A stretch of 64,000 nucleotides of DNA, from assembly GCF_043290135.1 (NCBI RefSeq), contig NW_027464604.1, positions 2,552,501 to 2,616,500 on the forward strand, given 5' to 3'. Position 1 is the stretch's first letter. Every line of letters begins with the position of its first letter. Shown here in pieces: positions 40,974 to 51,777 of the stretch. Origin of the DNA: Rhipicephalus microplus (lineage: Eukaryota > Arthropoda > Arachnida > Ixodida > Ixodidae). Below the pieces are notes generated by a model, which was not told where the DNA came from, made no database searches, and saw only the letters and a program-made list of their open reading frames with translations. A program made the position numbers and the translations under genes.

Positions 40974-41561
40974 TAACCTAACGTAACCTAACCTAACCTA
41001 ACCTAACCTTACCTAACCTAACCTAACCTAACCCAACCCAATCCAACCTAACCTAACCTAACCTAACCTAAACTAACCTAACCCAACCTAACCTAACCTA
41101 ACCTAACCTAACCCAACCTAACCCAACCTAACCTAACCTAACCTAAGCTAACCTAACCTAACCTAACCAAACCTAACCTAACCTAACTTAACCTAACCTA
41201 ACGTAACCTAACCTAACCTAACCTATTCTAACGTAACCTAACCTTACCTGACCTAACCTAACCTAACGTAACCTAACCTAACCTAACATAACCTAACGTA
41301 ACCTAACCTAACCTAACGTAACCTAACCTAACCTAACCCAACCTAACCCAACCCAACCCAACAACACCCAACCCAACCTAACCTAACCTAACCTAACCTT
41401 ACCTAACCTAACCAAATTATCCTTACCTAACCTAACCTAACCTAACGTAACCTAACCTAACCTAACCTAACCTAACCTAACCCAACTAAACCCAACCTAA
41501 CCTAATCTAACCTAACCTAACCTAACCTAACCAAACCTAACATAACCTAACCTAACCTAAC
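40974..41561 (-). repeat. TTAGG tract T28 (L class, 588 bp)
   Basis: Has a CCCAACTAAACCC variant, shared with T36, where other right-hand L tracts have CCCAACTCAACCC. Confidence 0.95.
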
Positions 41562-42796
41562 GACGGTTGCAAGCGCTTTCACATTAGATATCGCAGTTCC
41601 CCACTTTTAATGGTGAAAAACACTGCATCTCACTAATTGACATTGTTTAATGCGTTTTTACGACGGTTCATATCTTAACCTAACCTAACATTCGCACTTG
41701 TATCTAAAAACGCTCTATTACACTGTTTTGTTCACAATTACGATATTTGCATAACCTCACAGTTTTTCACCAACTTATTGCAGTACAGAACGCTGTATCT
41801 CGCTAAACGACATTGTTCTTTAAGGTTTCACGATGCTTGCATGCGCTTTAACGAGAATATCACAATATAGCAGTTTCGCACTTGTAACGGTAGAACACGC
41901 AGTATTTGGCTTGTTCATTCCGTTTTGTGTGCTTTCACAACATTTCACCTATCGCAGTTTAATACACGCAATAAAACAACACTATCTCGTTAGATGACGT
42001 CGTTTTTGGTAGTTTCACGACGCTACCTAGCTTAACCTAACCTAACCTAACCTAACCTTCGCACTTCTATCGTTAGAAAACGTTTTATTCGCAACTTTAC
42101 AATGTTTTCTACAAGATTACGACGGTTTCATGCGCTTTCACATTAGATATCGTAGTTCCCGACTTGTAATGTTGAAAAACACTACGTCTCACTAAGTGAC
42201 ATTGTTTAATGCGGTTTTACGACGGTTGATATGTCAACCTAACCTAACATTCGCACTTGTATCTAAAGACGCTCAATTACACTGTTTCGTTCACAATTAC
42301 GATATTTGCTTGACCTCACAGTTTCTCACCAACTTATTACAGTACAGAACGCTGTATCTCGCTAAATGACATCGTTCTTTAAGGTTTCACGATACTTGCA
42401 TGCGCTTTACCGAGAATGTCACAACATAGCAGTTTCGCACTTGTAACGGTACAACACGCAGTATTTGGCTTGTTCATGCCGTTTTGTGTGCTTTCACAAC
42501 ATTTTACCTATCGCAGTTTCGTACTCGCAATAAAACAACATTATCTCGTTAGATGACGTCGTTTTTGGTGGTTTCACGACGCTACCTAGCTTAAACTAAC
42601 ATAACTCAACCTAACATAACCTTCGCACTTCTATCGTTAGAAAACGTTTTATCGCTACTTTACATTGCTTTCTACAACTTTACGACGGTTTCAAACGCTT
42701 TCACATAAGATATCGCAGTTCCCAACTTGTAAAGATGAAAAACACTGCATCTCACTAAGTGACATTGTTTAATGCGGTTTTACGACGGTTCATACC

Positions 42797-42921
42797 TTAA
42801 CCTAACGTAACCTAACCTAACCTAACCCAACCTAACATAACCTAACCTAACCTAACCTTACCAAACCTAACCTAACGTAACCTAACCTAACCTAACCTAA
42901 CCTTACCTAACCTAACCTAAC
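42797..42921 (-). repeat. TTAGG tract T29 (Sb class, 125 bp)
   Basis: Shortest tract in the window; two CCTAA units shorter than other late Sb tracts. Confidence 0.95.
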
Positions 42922-43578
42922 GACGTTTGCAAGCGCTTTCACATTAGATATCGCAGTTCCCGACTTGTAATGGTGAAAAACACTGCATCTCACTAAGTGA
43001 CATTGTTTAATGCGGTTTTACGACGGTTCGTATCTTAACCTAACCTAACATTCGTACTTGTATTGAAAAACGCTCTATTACACTGTTTCGTTAACAATTA
43101 CGATATTTGCATAACCTCACAGTTTTTCACCAACTTATTGCAGTACAGAACGCTGTATCTCGCTAAATGACATCGTTCTTTAAGGTTTCACGATACTTGC
43201 ATGCGCTTTACCGAGAATGTCACAACATAGCAGTTTCGCACTTGTAACGGTACAACACGCAGTATTTGGCTTGTTCATGCCGTTTTGTGTGCTTTCCCAA
43301 TATTTCACCTATCGCAGTTTCGTACTCGCAATAAAACAACACTATCTCGTTAGATGACATCGTTTTTGGTGGTTTCACGACGCTACCTAGCTAACCGAAC
43401 CTTCGCACTTCTATCGTTAGAAAACGTTTTATTCGCTACTTTACAATGTTTTCTACAAGATTACGACGGTTTCATGCGCTTTCACATTAGATATCGCAGT
43501 TCCCGACTTGTAATGGTGAAAAACACAGCATCTCACTAAGTGACATTGTTTAATGCGGTTTTAGCGCGGTTCATATCT

Positions 43579-44161
43579 TAACCTAACCTAACCTTACCTA
43601 ACCCAACCTAACCTAACCTAACCTAACCTAACCTAACCTAACCTAACCTAACCTAACCTAACCTAACCTAACCTAACCTAACCTAACCTAACCTAACCTA
43701 ACCTAACCTAACCTAACCTAACCTAACCTAACCTAACCTAACCTAACCTAACCTAACCTAACCTAACCTAACCTAACCTAACTTAACCTAACCTAACGTA
43801 ACCTAACCTAACCTAACCTATTCTAACGTAACCTAACCTTACCTGACCTAACCTAACCTAACGTAACCTAACCTAACCTAACATAACCTAACGTAACCTA
43901 ACCTAACCTAACCTAACGTAACCTAACCTAACCCAACCTAACCCAACCCAACCCAACAACACCCAACCCAACCTAACCTAACCTAACCTAACCTTACCTA
44001 ACCTAACCAAATTATCCTTACCTAACCTAACCTAACGTAACCTAACCTAACCTAACCTAACCTAACCTAACCCAACTCAACCCAACCTAACCTAATCTAA
44101 CCTAACCTAACCTAACCTAACCAAACCTAACCTAACCTAACCTAACCTAACCTAACCTAAC
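43579..44161 (-). repeat. Hybrid TTAGG tract T30 (Sa start, L end, 583 bp)
   Basis: It opens as an Sa tract (agcgcggttcatatc flank, CCTTACCTAACCC). It then runs through about 35 perfect CCTAA units (about 43605-43782) and continues as the right two thirds of an L tract (ACTTAACC, TTCTAACG, AACAACACCC, AAATTATCC) to the gacggttgcaagcgc flank. No other tract in the window joins these two ends. Confidence 0.93.
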
Positions 44162-45398
44162 GACGGTTGCAAGCGCTTTCACATTAGATATCGCAGTTCC
44201 CCACTTTTAATGGTGAAAAACACTGCATCTCACTAATTGACATTGTTTAATGCGGTTTTACGACGGTTCATATCTTAACCTAACCTAACATTCGCACTTG
44301 TATCTAAAAACGCTCTATTACACTGTTTTGTTCACAATTACGATATTTGCATAACCTCACAGTTTTTCACCAACTTATTGCAGTACAGAACGCTGTATCT
44401 CGCTAAACGACATTGTTCTTTAAGGTTTCACGATGCTTGCATGCGCTTTAACGAGAATATCACAATATAGCAGTTTCGCACTTGTAACGGTAGAACACGC
44501 AGTATTTGGCTTGTTCATTCCGTTTTGTGTGCTTTCACAACATTTCACCTATCGCAGTTTATTACTCGCAATAAAACAACACTATCTCGTTAGATGACGT
44601 CGTTTTTGGTAGTTTCACGACGCTACCTAGCTTAACCTAACCTAACCTAACCTAACCTTCGCACTTCTATCGTTAGAAAACGTTTTATTCGCAACTTTAC
44701 AATGTTTTCTACAAGATTACGACGGTTTCATGCGCTTTCACATTAGATATCGTAGTTCCCGACTTGTAATGTTGAAAAACACTACATCTCACTAAGTGAC
44801 ATTGTTTAATGCGGTTTTACGACGGTTGATATGTCAACCTAACCTAACATTCGCACTTGTATCTAAAGACGCTCAATTACACTGTTTCGTTCACAATTAC
44901 GATATTTGCTTGACCTCACAGTTTCTCACCAACTTATTACAGTACAGAACGCTGTATCTCGCTAAATGACATCGTTCTTTAAAGTTTCACGATACTTGCA
45001 TGCGCTTTACCGAGAATGTCACAACATAGCAGTTTCGCACTTGTAACGGTACAACACGCAGTATTTGGCTTGTTCATGCCGTTTTGTGTGCTTTCACAAC
45101 ATTTTACCTATCGCAGTTTCGTACTCGAAATAAAACAACATTATCTCGTTAGATGACGTCGTTTTTGGTGGTTTCACGACGCTACCTAGCTTAAACTAAC
45201 ATAACTCAACCTAACATAACCTTCGCACTTCTATCGTTAGAAAACGTTTTACTCGCTACTTTACATTGCTTTCTACAACTTTACGACGGTTTCAAGCGCT
45301 TTCACATTAGATATCGCAGTTCCCAACTTGTAAAGGTGAAAAACACTGCATCTCACTAAGTGACATTGTTTAATGCGGTTTTACGACGGTTCATACCT

Positions 45399-45532
45399 TA
45401 ACCTAACGTAACCTAACCTAACCTAACCCAACCTAACATAACCTAACCTAACCTAACCTTACCAAACCTAACCTAACGTAACCTAACCTAACCTAACCTA
45501 ACCTAACCTAACCTTACCTAACCTAACCTAAC
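45399..45532 (-). repeat. TTAGG tract T31 (Sb class, 134 bp)
   Basis: Standard late Sb tract; counterpart of T37 at an offset of 15,212 bp. Confidence 0.95.
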
Positions 45533-47312
45533 GACGTTTGCAAGCGCTTTCACATTAGATATCGCAGTTCCCGACTTGTAATGGTGAAAAACACTGCATC
45601 TCACTAAGTGACATTGTTTAATGCGGTTTTACGACGGTTCATATCTTAACCTAACCTAACATTCGTACTTGTATTGAAAAACGCTCTATTACACTGTTTC
45701 GTTAACAATTACGATATTTGCATAACCTCACAGTTTTTCACCAACTTATTGCAGTACAGAACGCTGTATCTCGCTAAATGACATTGTTCTTTAAGGTTTC
45801 ACGATGCTTGCATGCGCTTTAACGAGAATATCACAATATAGCAGTTTCGCACTTGTAACGGTAGAACACGCAGTATTTGGCTTGTTCATGCCGTTTTGTG
45901 TGCTTTCACAACATTTCACCTATCGCAGTTTAATACTCGCAATAAAACAACACTATCTCGTTAGATGACGTCGTTTTTGGTAGTTTCACGACGCTACCTA
46001 GCTTAAACTAACCCAACCTAACGTAACCTTCGCACTTCTATCGTTAGAAAACGTTTTACTCGCAACTTTACAATGTTTTCTACAAGATTACGACGGTTTC
46101 ATGCGCTTTCACATTAGATATCGTAGTTCCCGACTTGTAATGTTGAAAAACACTACATCTCACTAAGTGACATTGTTTAATGCGGTTTTACGACGGTTGA
46201 TATGTGAACCTAACCTAACATTCGCACTTGTATCTAAAGACGCTCAGTTACACTGTTTCGTTCACAATTACGATATTTGCTTGACCTCACAGTTTCTCAC
46301 CAACTTATTACAGTACAGAACGCTGTATCTCGCTAAATGACATCGTTCTTTAAGGTTTCACGATACTTGCATGCGCTTTACTGAGAATGTCACAACATAG
46401 CAGTTTCGCACTTGTAACGGTACAACACGCAGTATTTGGCTTGTTCATGCCGTTTTGTGTGCTTTCACAACATTTTACCTATCGCAGTTTCGTACTCGCA
46501 ATAAAACAACACTATCTCGTTAGATGACGTCGTTTTTGGTGGTTTCACGACGCTACGTAGCTTAAACTAACATAACTCAACCTAACATAACCTTCGCACT
46601 TCTATCGTTAGAAAACGTTTTACTCGCTACTTTACATTGCTTTCTACAACATTACGACGGTTTCATGCGCTTTCACATTAGATATCGTAGTTCCCGACTT
46701 GTAATGTTGAAAAACACTACATCTCACTAAGTGACATTGTTTAATGCGGTTTTACGACGGTTGATATCTCAACCTAACCTAACATTCGCACTTGTATCTA
46801 AATACGCTCAATTACACTGTTTCGTTCACAATTACGATATTTGCTTGACCTCACAGTTTCTCACCAACTTATTACAGTACAGAACGCTGTATCTCGCTAA
46901 ATGACATCGTTCTTTAAGGTTTCACGATACTTGCATGCGCTTTAACGAGAATATCACAATAAAGCAGTTTCGCACTTGTAACGGTACAACACGCAGTATC
47001 TGGCTTGTTCAAGCCGTTTTGTGTACTTTCACAACATTTCACCTATTGCAGTTTCGTACATGCAATAAAACAACACTATCTCGTTAGATGACGTCCTTTT
47101 TGGTGGTTTCACGACGCTACCTAGCTAACCGAACCTTCGCACTTCTATCGTTAGAAAACGTTTTATTCGCTACTTTACAATGTTTTCTACAAGATTACGA
47201 CGGTTTCATGCGCTTTCACATTAGATATCGCAGTTCCCGACTTGTAATGGTGAAAAACACAGCATCTCACTAAGTGACATTGTTTAATGCGGTTTTAGCG
47301 CGGTTCATATCT

Positions 47313-47486
47313 TAACCTAACCTAACCTTACCTAACCCAACCTAACCTAACCTAACCTAACCTTACCTAGCATACCCTAACCTAACCTAACCTAACCTAA
47401 CCTAACCAAACCTAACCTAACCTAACCTAACCTAACCTAACGTAACCTTACCTAACCTAACCTAACCTAACCTAACCTAACCTAAC
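47313..47486 (-). repeat. TTAGG tract T32 (Sa class, 174 bp)
   Basis: Among the longest Sa tracts. It has TAGCATACCC and an ACGTAACCTTACC variant shared with T38. Confidence 0.95.
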
Positions 47487-48164
47487 GACGTTTGCAAGCG
47501 CTTTCACATTAGATATCGCAGTTCCCGACTTGTAATGGTGAAAAACACTGCATCTCACTAAGTGACATTGTTTAATGCGGTTTTACGACGGTTCATATCT
47601 TAACCTAACCTAACATTCGCACTTGTATTAAAAAACGCTCTATTACACTGTTTCGTTCACAATTAGGATATTTGCATAACCTCACAGTTTTTCACCAACT
47701 TATTGCAGTGCAGAACGCTGTATCTCGCTAAATGACATCGTTCTTTAAGGTTTCACGATGCTTGCATGCGCTTTAACGAGAATATCACAACATAGCAGTT
47801 TCGCACTTGTAACGGTACAACACGCAGTATTTGGCTTGTTCATGCCGTTTTGTGTGCTTTCACAACATTTCACCTATCGCAGTTTCGTACTCGCAATAAA
47901 ACAACACTATCTCGTTAGATGACGTTGTTTTTGGTAGTTTCACGACGCTACCTAGCTTAAACTAACATAACTCAACCTAACATAACCTTCGCACTTCTAT
48001 CGTTAGAAAACGTTTTACTCGCTACTTTATATTGCTTTCTACAACATTACGACGGTTTCAAGCGCTTTCACATTAGATATCACAGTTCCCAACTTGTAAA
48101 GGTGAAAAACACTGCATCTCACTAAGTGACATTGTTTAATGTGGTTTTACGACGGTTCATACCT

Positions 48165-48737
48165 TAACCTAACGTAACCTAACCTAACCTAACCTAACCT
48201 TACCTAACCTAACCTAACCTAACCCAACCCAATCCAACCTAACCTAACCTAACCTAACCTAAACTAACCTGACCCAACCCAACCTAACCTAACCTAACCT
48301 AACCCAACCTAACCCAACCCAACCCAACCTAACCTAACCTAAGCTAACCTAACCTAACCTAACCAAACCTAACCTAACCTAACTTAACCTAACCTAACGT
48401 AACCTAACCTAACCTATTCTAACGAAACCTAACCTTACCTGACCTAACCTAACCTAACGTAACCTAACCTAACCTAACATAACCTAACGTAACCTAACCT
48501 AACCTAACGTAACCTAACCTAACCTAACCCAACCTAACCCAACCCAACCCAACAACACCCAACCCAACCTAACCTAACCTAACCTAACCTTACCTAACCT
48601 AACCAAATTATCCTTACCTAACCTAACCTAACCTAACGTAACCTAACCTAACCTAACCTAACCTAACCTAACCCAACTCAACCCAACCTAACCTAATCTA
48701 ACCTAACCTAACCTAACCTAACCTAACCTAACCTAAC
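48165..48737 (-). repeat. TTAGG tract T33 (L class, 573 bp)
   Basis: Carries CCTGACCCAACCC, shared only with T39, and a private TTCTAACGAAACC change. Confidence 0.95.
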
Positions 48738-49974
48738 GACGGTTGCAAGCGCTTTCACATTAGATATCGCAGTTCCCCACTTTTAATGGTGAAAAACACT
48801 GCATCTCACTAATTGACATTGTTTAATGCGGTTTTACGACGGTTCATATCTTAACCTAACCTAACATTCGCACTTGTATCTAAAAACGCTCTATTACACT
48901 GTTTTGTTCACAATTACGATATTTGCATAACCTCACAGTTTTTCACCAACTTATTGCAGTACAGAACGCTGTATCTCGCTAAACGACATTGTTCTTTAAG
49001 GTTTCACGATGCTTGCATGCGCTTTAACGAGAATATCACAATATAGCAGTTTCGCACTTGTAACGGTAGAACACGCAGTATTTGGCTTGTTCATTCCGTT
49101 TTGTGTGCTTTCACAACATTTCACCTATCGCAGTTTAATACTCGCAATAAAACAACACTATCTCGTTAGATGACGTCGTTTTTGGTAGTTTCACGACGCT
49201 ATCTAGCTTAACCTAACCTAACCTAACCTAACCTTCGCACTTCTATCGTTAGAAAACGTTTTATTCGCAACTTTACAATGTTTTCTACAAGATTACGACG
49301 GTTTCATGCGCTTTCACATTAGATATCGTAGTTCCCGACTTGTAATGTTGAAAAACACTACATCTCACTAAGTGACATTGTTTAATGCGGTTTTACGACG
49401 GTTGATATGTCAACCTAACCTAACATTCGCACTTGTATCTAAAGACGCTCAATTACACTGTTTCGTTCACAATTACGATATTTGCTTGACCTCACAGTTT
49501 CTCACCAACTTATTACAGTACAGAACGCTGTATCTCGCTAAATGGCATCGTTCTTTAAGGTTTCACGATACTTGCATGCGCTTTACCGAGAATGTCACAA
49601 CATAGCAGTTTCGCACTTGTAACGGTACAACACGCAGTATTTGGCTTGTTCATGCCGTTTTGTGTGCTTTCACAACATTTTACCTATCGCAGTTTCGTAC
49701 TCGCAATAAAACAACATTATCTCGTTAGATGACGTCGTTTTTGGTGGTTTCACGACGCTACCTAGCTTAAACTAACATAACTCAACCTAACATAACCTTC
49801 GCACTTCTATCGTTAGAAAACGTTTTACTCGCTACTTTACATTGCTTTCTACAACTTTACGACGGTTTCAAACGCTTTCACATTAGATATTGCAGTTCCC
49901 AACTTGTAAAGGTGAAAAACACTGCATCTCACTAAGTGACATTGTTTAATGCGGTTTTACGACGGTTCATACCT

Positions 49975-50108
49975 TAACCTAACGTAACCTAACCTAACCT
50001 AACCCAACCTAACATAACCTAACCTAACCTAACCTTACCAAACCTAACCTAACCTAACGTAACCTAACCTAACCTAACCTAACCTAACCTTACCTAACCT
50101 AACCTAAC
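49975..50108 (-). repeat. TTAGG tract T34 (Sb class, 134 bp)
   Basis: Last tract left of the retroelement, which begins 112 bp after it. Confidence 0.95.
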
Positions 50109-50216
50109 GACGTTTGCAAGCGCTTTCACATTAGATATCGCAGTTCCCGACTTGTAATGGTGAAAAACACTGCATCTCACTAAGAGACATTGTTTAATGC
50201 GGTTTTACGACGGTTC

Positions 50217-50220
50217 ATAT
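50217..50220. repeat. Target-site duplication ATAT, left copy
   Basis: ggttcATAT precedes the 5' LTR and ATATcttaacc follows the 3' LTR. Uninterrupted paralogues read ggttcatatcttaacc (for example at about 45640), so exactly 4 bp were duplicated. Confidence 0.9.
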
Positions 50221-50351
50221 TGCCGCATGAATTCGCGTGGTTTTCGTGTGGAAGAGGACGAAGAGGTTGGGTTGGAGCAGTTTTTCTTTTTGTCCTAGCT
50301 TGACGAGCAGTTCTGCGGAAGGTTTCCTTGAGTGAGACAAGATTGGTGACA
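50221..50351 (+). repeat. 5' LTR (131 bp)
   Basis: Runs from TGCCGCATGAATTC to GATTGGTGACA. It is very short for a gypsy LTR. I see no TATA box and no AATAAA, so transcription would have to rely on a TATA-less promoter and an atypical poly(A) signal. It matches the 3' LTR at every base I compared. Confidence 0.96.
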
Positions 50352-50373
50352 AGATTGGTGGAGCTGCTGGGTA
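50348..50373 (+). other. LTR/leader junction with 12 bp tandem repeat and possible primer-binding site
   Basis: GACAAGATTGGT occurs at 50336-50347 and again at 50348-50359, across the LTR end at 50351. A TGG-initial stretch suited to a tRNA primer-binding site starts at 50356 (TGGTGGAGCTGCTGGG), five bases after the LTR. I could not match it to a known tRNA 3' end, so the primer is unknown. Confidence 0.45.
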
Positions 50374-50394
50374 CGACAACTGACGACGCACCCC

Positions 50395-51777
50395 ATGCAC
50401 AAGAGCCCATCCAGGAGCCGGAACACAAGCCCTGTGCCCGTGGACACGCCAGTTCACAGAACAAGCCGCCGCCAACGAGGCCTACCACCAGAGACACCGG
50501 CACAGCTTATCCATAGAGCGACTATGACTTCGCCTCAAGGCGTCATGGAAACTCCTACGTCGTCGGCACCAATTTATTGCACTGTCCAGAACCCGCTGAT
50601 GCCTAGTCCCTTTCACGGAGAGCTGTTTGAGGATGTGGACGACTGGCTGAGCGAGTTCGAACACGTCGCAGCGATCAACTACTGGGACGAAGCCGCCAAA
50701 CTCCGCAACGTCTACGCGTGTTTGAAAGACGGCGCCCGAACGTGGTTCATGAACAGAAGTGATGTCTTGACATCCTGGCGCGAGTTCCAGCATCGCCTCT
50801 TGGAGACCTACCGGAGCCCCGACCGCCGCGATCGTGCTGAACGTGCATTGCATTCACGCATCCAGATGCCTAATGAGACCGTCACCATGTACGTGGAGGA
50901 CATGACGCAGCTTTTCAGGCGAGCGGATCCGGCAATGCCAGAAGAAAAAAAGCTACGCTATCTGATGCGAGGCGTGAAGGAGCAGCTTTTTGCTGGTCTA
51001 GTGCGGAGTCCTCCGAAGAGTGTAGCAGAATTCCTGACCGAAGCCACTACGATGGAGAGGGTACTTCATCAGCGGTCAGCCCTACTCAACCGGCAAGTGA
51101 ATTCTGCATCACCTACTGAATTTTCCGCCAGCTTCGGGAGCAACAGCATTGAGTGGATTCGCGAAATCGTCCGCTCCGTCGTCCGCGAGGAAATCGCGAA
51201 ACTACACGGGGCGAGACAGCCGGAGGTAAGCAGCATCACCAATATTATTCGGGACGAGGTCCAGCAGGTGCTTCACAGCCGTCGCCCTCAACCAACGGTT
51301 ACAAATCTAGAACCACCTCCTGCGTCCACTGATGTTGGGAACCGCACATATGCCGAAGCTCTGCGCACTTCCATGCCGGTCTCAAGCCCTGCAGTCCCAA
51401 TCCAGACGATGCCGCCAGTTTCAATTCAATCTGCGCATGCTGGTTTGGACATCGACGGTCGCCGTGCCCCTCCGCGGAAGTCCGATATTTGGCGTACGTC
51501 GGATAGAAGACCCCTCTGCTTCCATTGCGGTGAAGCCGGTCACATCTACCGGGAATGTCCATACCGACAACTTGGACTGCGCGGTTTCTCTATTCATTCG
51601 CCTCGTCCCCTAGTTGGTCAGAGGCCAAGAGAAATTGAGGACTACCTCGCGCAGCAACGTCTGCCTTTCCCACGGCGTCAATCGCGGTCTCCATCTCCAC
51701 GACGACCCGCAGCTATTGGACCACGTCTCAGTACGATGGCACGGGGACGTTCCCCAAGCCCTCGTCGGGAAAACTGA
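50395..51777 (+). CDS. gag: Gag polyprotein of the Ty3/gypsy element
   Basis: 460 residues if the first ATG is used. It forms the virus-like particle and packages element RNA. Residues about 70-230 match the retrotransposon Gag capsid family in pattern: FHGELFEDVDDWLSEFE, then a tryptophan-rich helix set (W88... in DDWL, W117, W128) and a conserved YVEDM...LFRRAD segment. A CCHC zinc knuckle follows (C375, C378, H383, C388; CFHCGEAGHIYREC), the RNA-binding nucleocapsid motif. The C-terminus is rich in Arg, Ser and Pro with an RSPSPRR repeat. A second in-frame ATG at 50524 (residue 44) has A at -3 and may be the true start; the first ATG has C at -3. The frame closes with TGA at 51775-51777, inside the open pol frame. 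No lesion is visible. Confidence 0.95.
   Translation: MHKSPSRSRNTSPVPVDTPVHRTSRRQRGLPPETPAQLIHRATMTSPQGVMETPTSSAPIYCTVQNPLMPSPFHGELFEDVDDWLSEFEHVAAINYWDEAAKLRNVYACLKDGARTWFMNRSDVLTSWREFQHRLLETYRSPDRRDRAERALHSRIQMPNETVTMYVEDMTQLFRRADPAMPEEKKLRYLMRGVKEQLFAGLVRSPPKSVAEFLTEATTMERVLHQRSALLNRQVNSASPTEFSASFGSNSIEWIREIVRSVVREEIAKLHGARQPEVSSITNIIRDEVQQVLHSRRPQPTVTNLEPPPASTDVGNRTYAEALRTSMPVSSPAVPIQTMPPVSIQSAHAGLDIDGRRAPPRKSDIWRTSDRRPLCFHCGEAGHIYRECPYRQLGLRGFSIHSPRPLVGQRPREIEDYLAQQRLPFPRRQSRSPSPRRPAAIGPRLSTMARGRSPSPRREN

Larger units (their letters stand above)
31315..41561. repeat. Right copy of the 11.5 kb segmental duplication
   Basis: Same tract order as 17823-30028 (Sb, Sa, L, Sb, Sa, L) but with a single copy of the 1,934 bp unit. 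The offset to the left copy is 13,496 bp before that unit and about 11,560 bp after it; the difference is 1,934 bp. It includes satellite blocks of 1,236, 1,779, 678, 1,798, 2,338 and 678 bp. Confidence 0.88.
41562..44161. repeat. Shortened repeat with hybrid tract T30
   Basis: A two-unit block, T29 (Sb), one shortened unit (42922-43578, 657 bp), then T30, which begins like an Sa tract and ends like an L tract. The three- or four-unit block and the unit normally found between Sa and L are missing, consistent with a deletion by unequal exchange. Confidence 0.8.
44162..48737. repeat. 4.58 kb repeat, paired with 59375-63960
   Basis: Order: two units, T31 (Sb), three units, T32 (Sa), one unit, T33 (L). 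T31, T32 and T33 recur exactly 15,212 bp further on as T37, T38 and T39. Shared private variants include CCTGACCCAACCC in the L tract and cagtgcagaacg in the satellite. Confidence 0.88.
1..50220. repeat. Composite satellite / telomere-repeat array, left arm
   Basis: The whole stretch is satellite blocks alternating with CCTAA tracts; no host gene is visible. Satellite blocks consist of complete or partial 559 bp higher-order repeats, and all CCTAA tracts have the same orientation. In every block I measured, length equals 112 bp plus 0 to 4 copies of about 560 bp, so tracts always interrupt the satellite at one phase. The array is most likely subtelomeric or constitutive heterochromatin of an arthropod; the sequence alone cannot separate these. 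Assembly collapse or expansion is possible in DNA this repetitive. Confidence 0.95.
48738..50220. repeat. Satellite left of the retroelement
   Basis: A 1,237 bp two-unit block, T34 (Sb), then 112 bp of satellite that ends exactly at the 5' LTR. The last 112 bp contains a private change (ctaagagacattg). A single change at about 49544 (aatggcatcg) is shared with about 57541 on the other side of the element. Confidence 0.9.

Noticed and set aside
49372..49605. A 77-residue frame, also at 57368-57601
   Set aside because: Created by one A-to-G change (aatggcatcg) that removes a stop in the satellite. Same satellite origin as the 61-residue frames.
50356..50373. Naming the tRNA that primes the element
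   Set aside because: The stretch starts with TGG as expected, but I could not match it to a tRNA acceptor end with confidence.
51768..51774. GGAAAAC before the gag stop as the main frameshift site
   Set aside because: The first triplet GGA does not satisfy the XXX rule, so P-site re-pairing would be poor; kept only as a second possibility.
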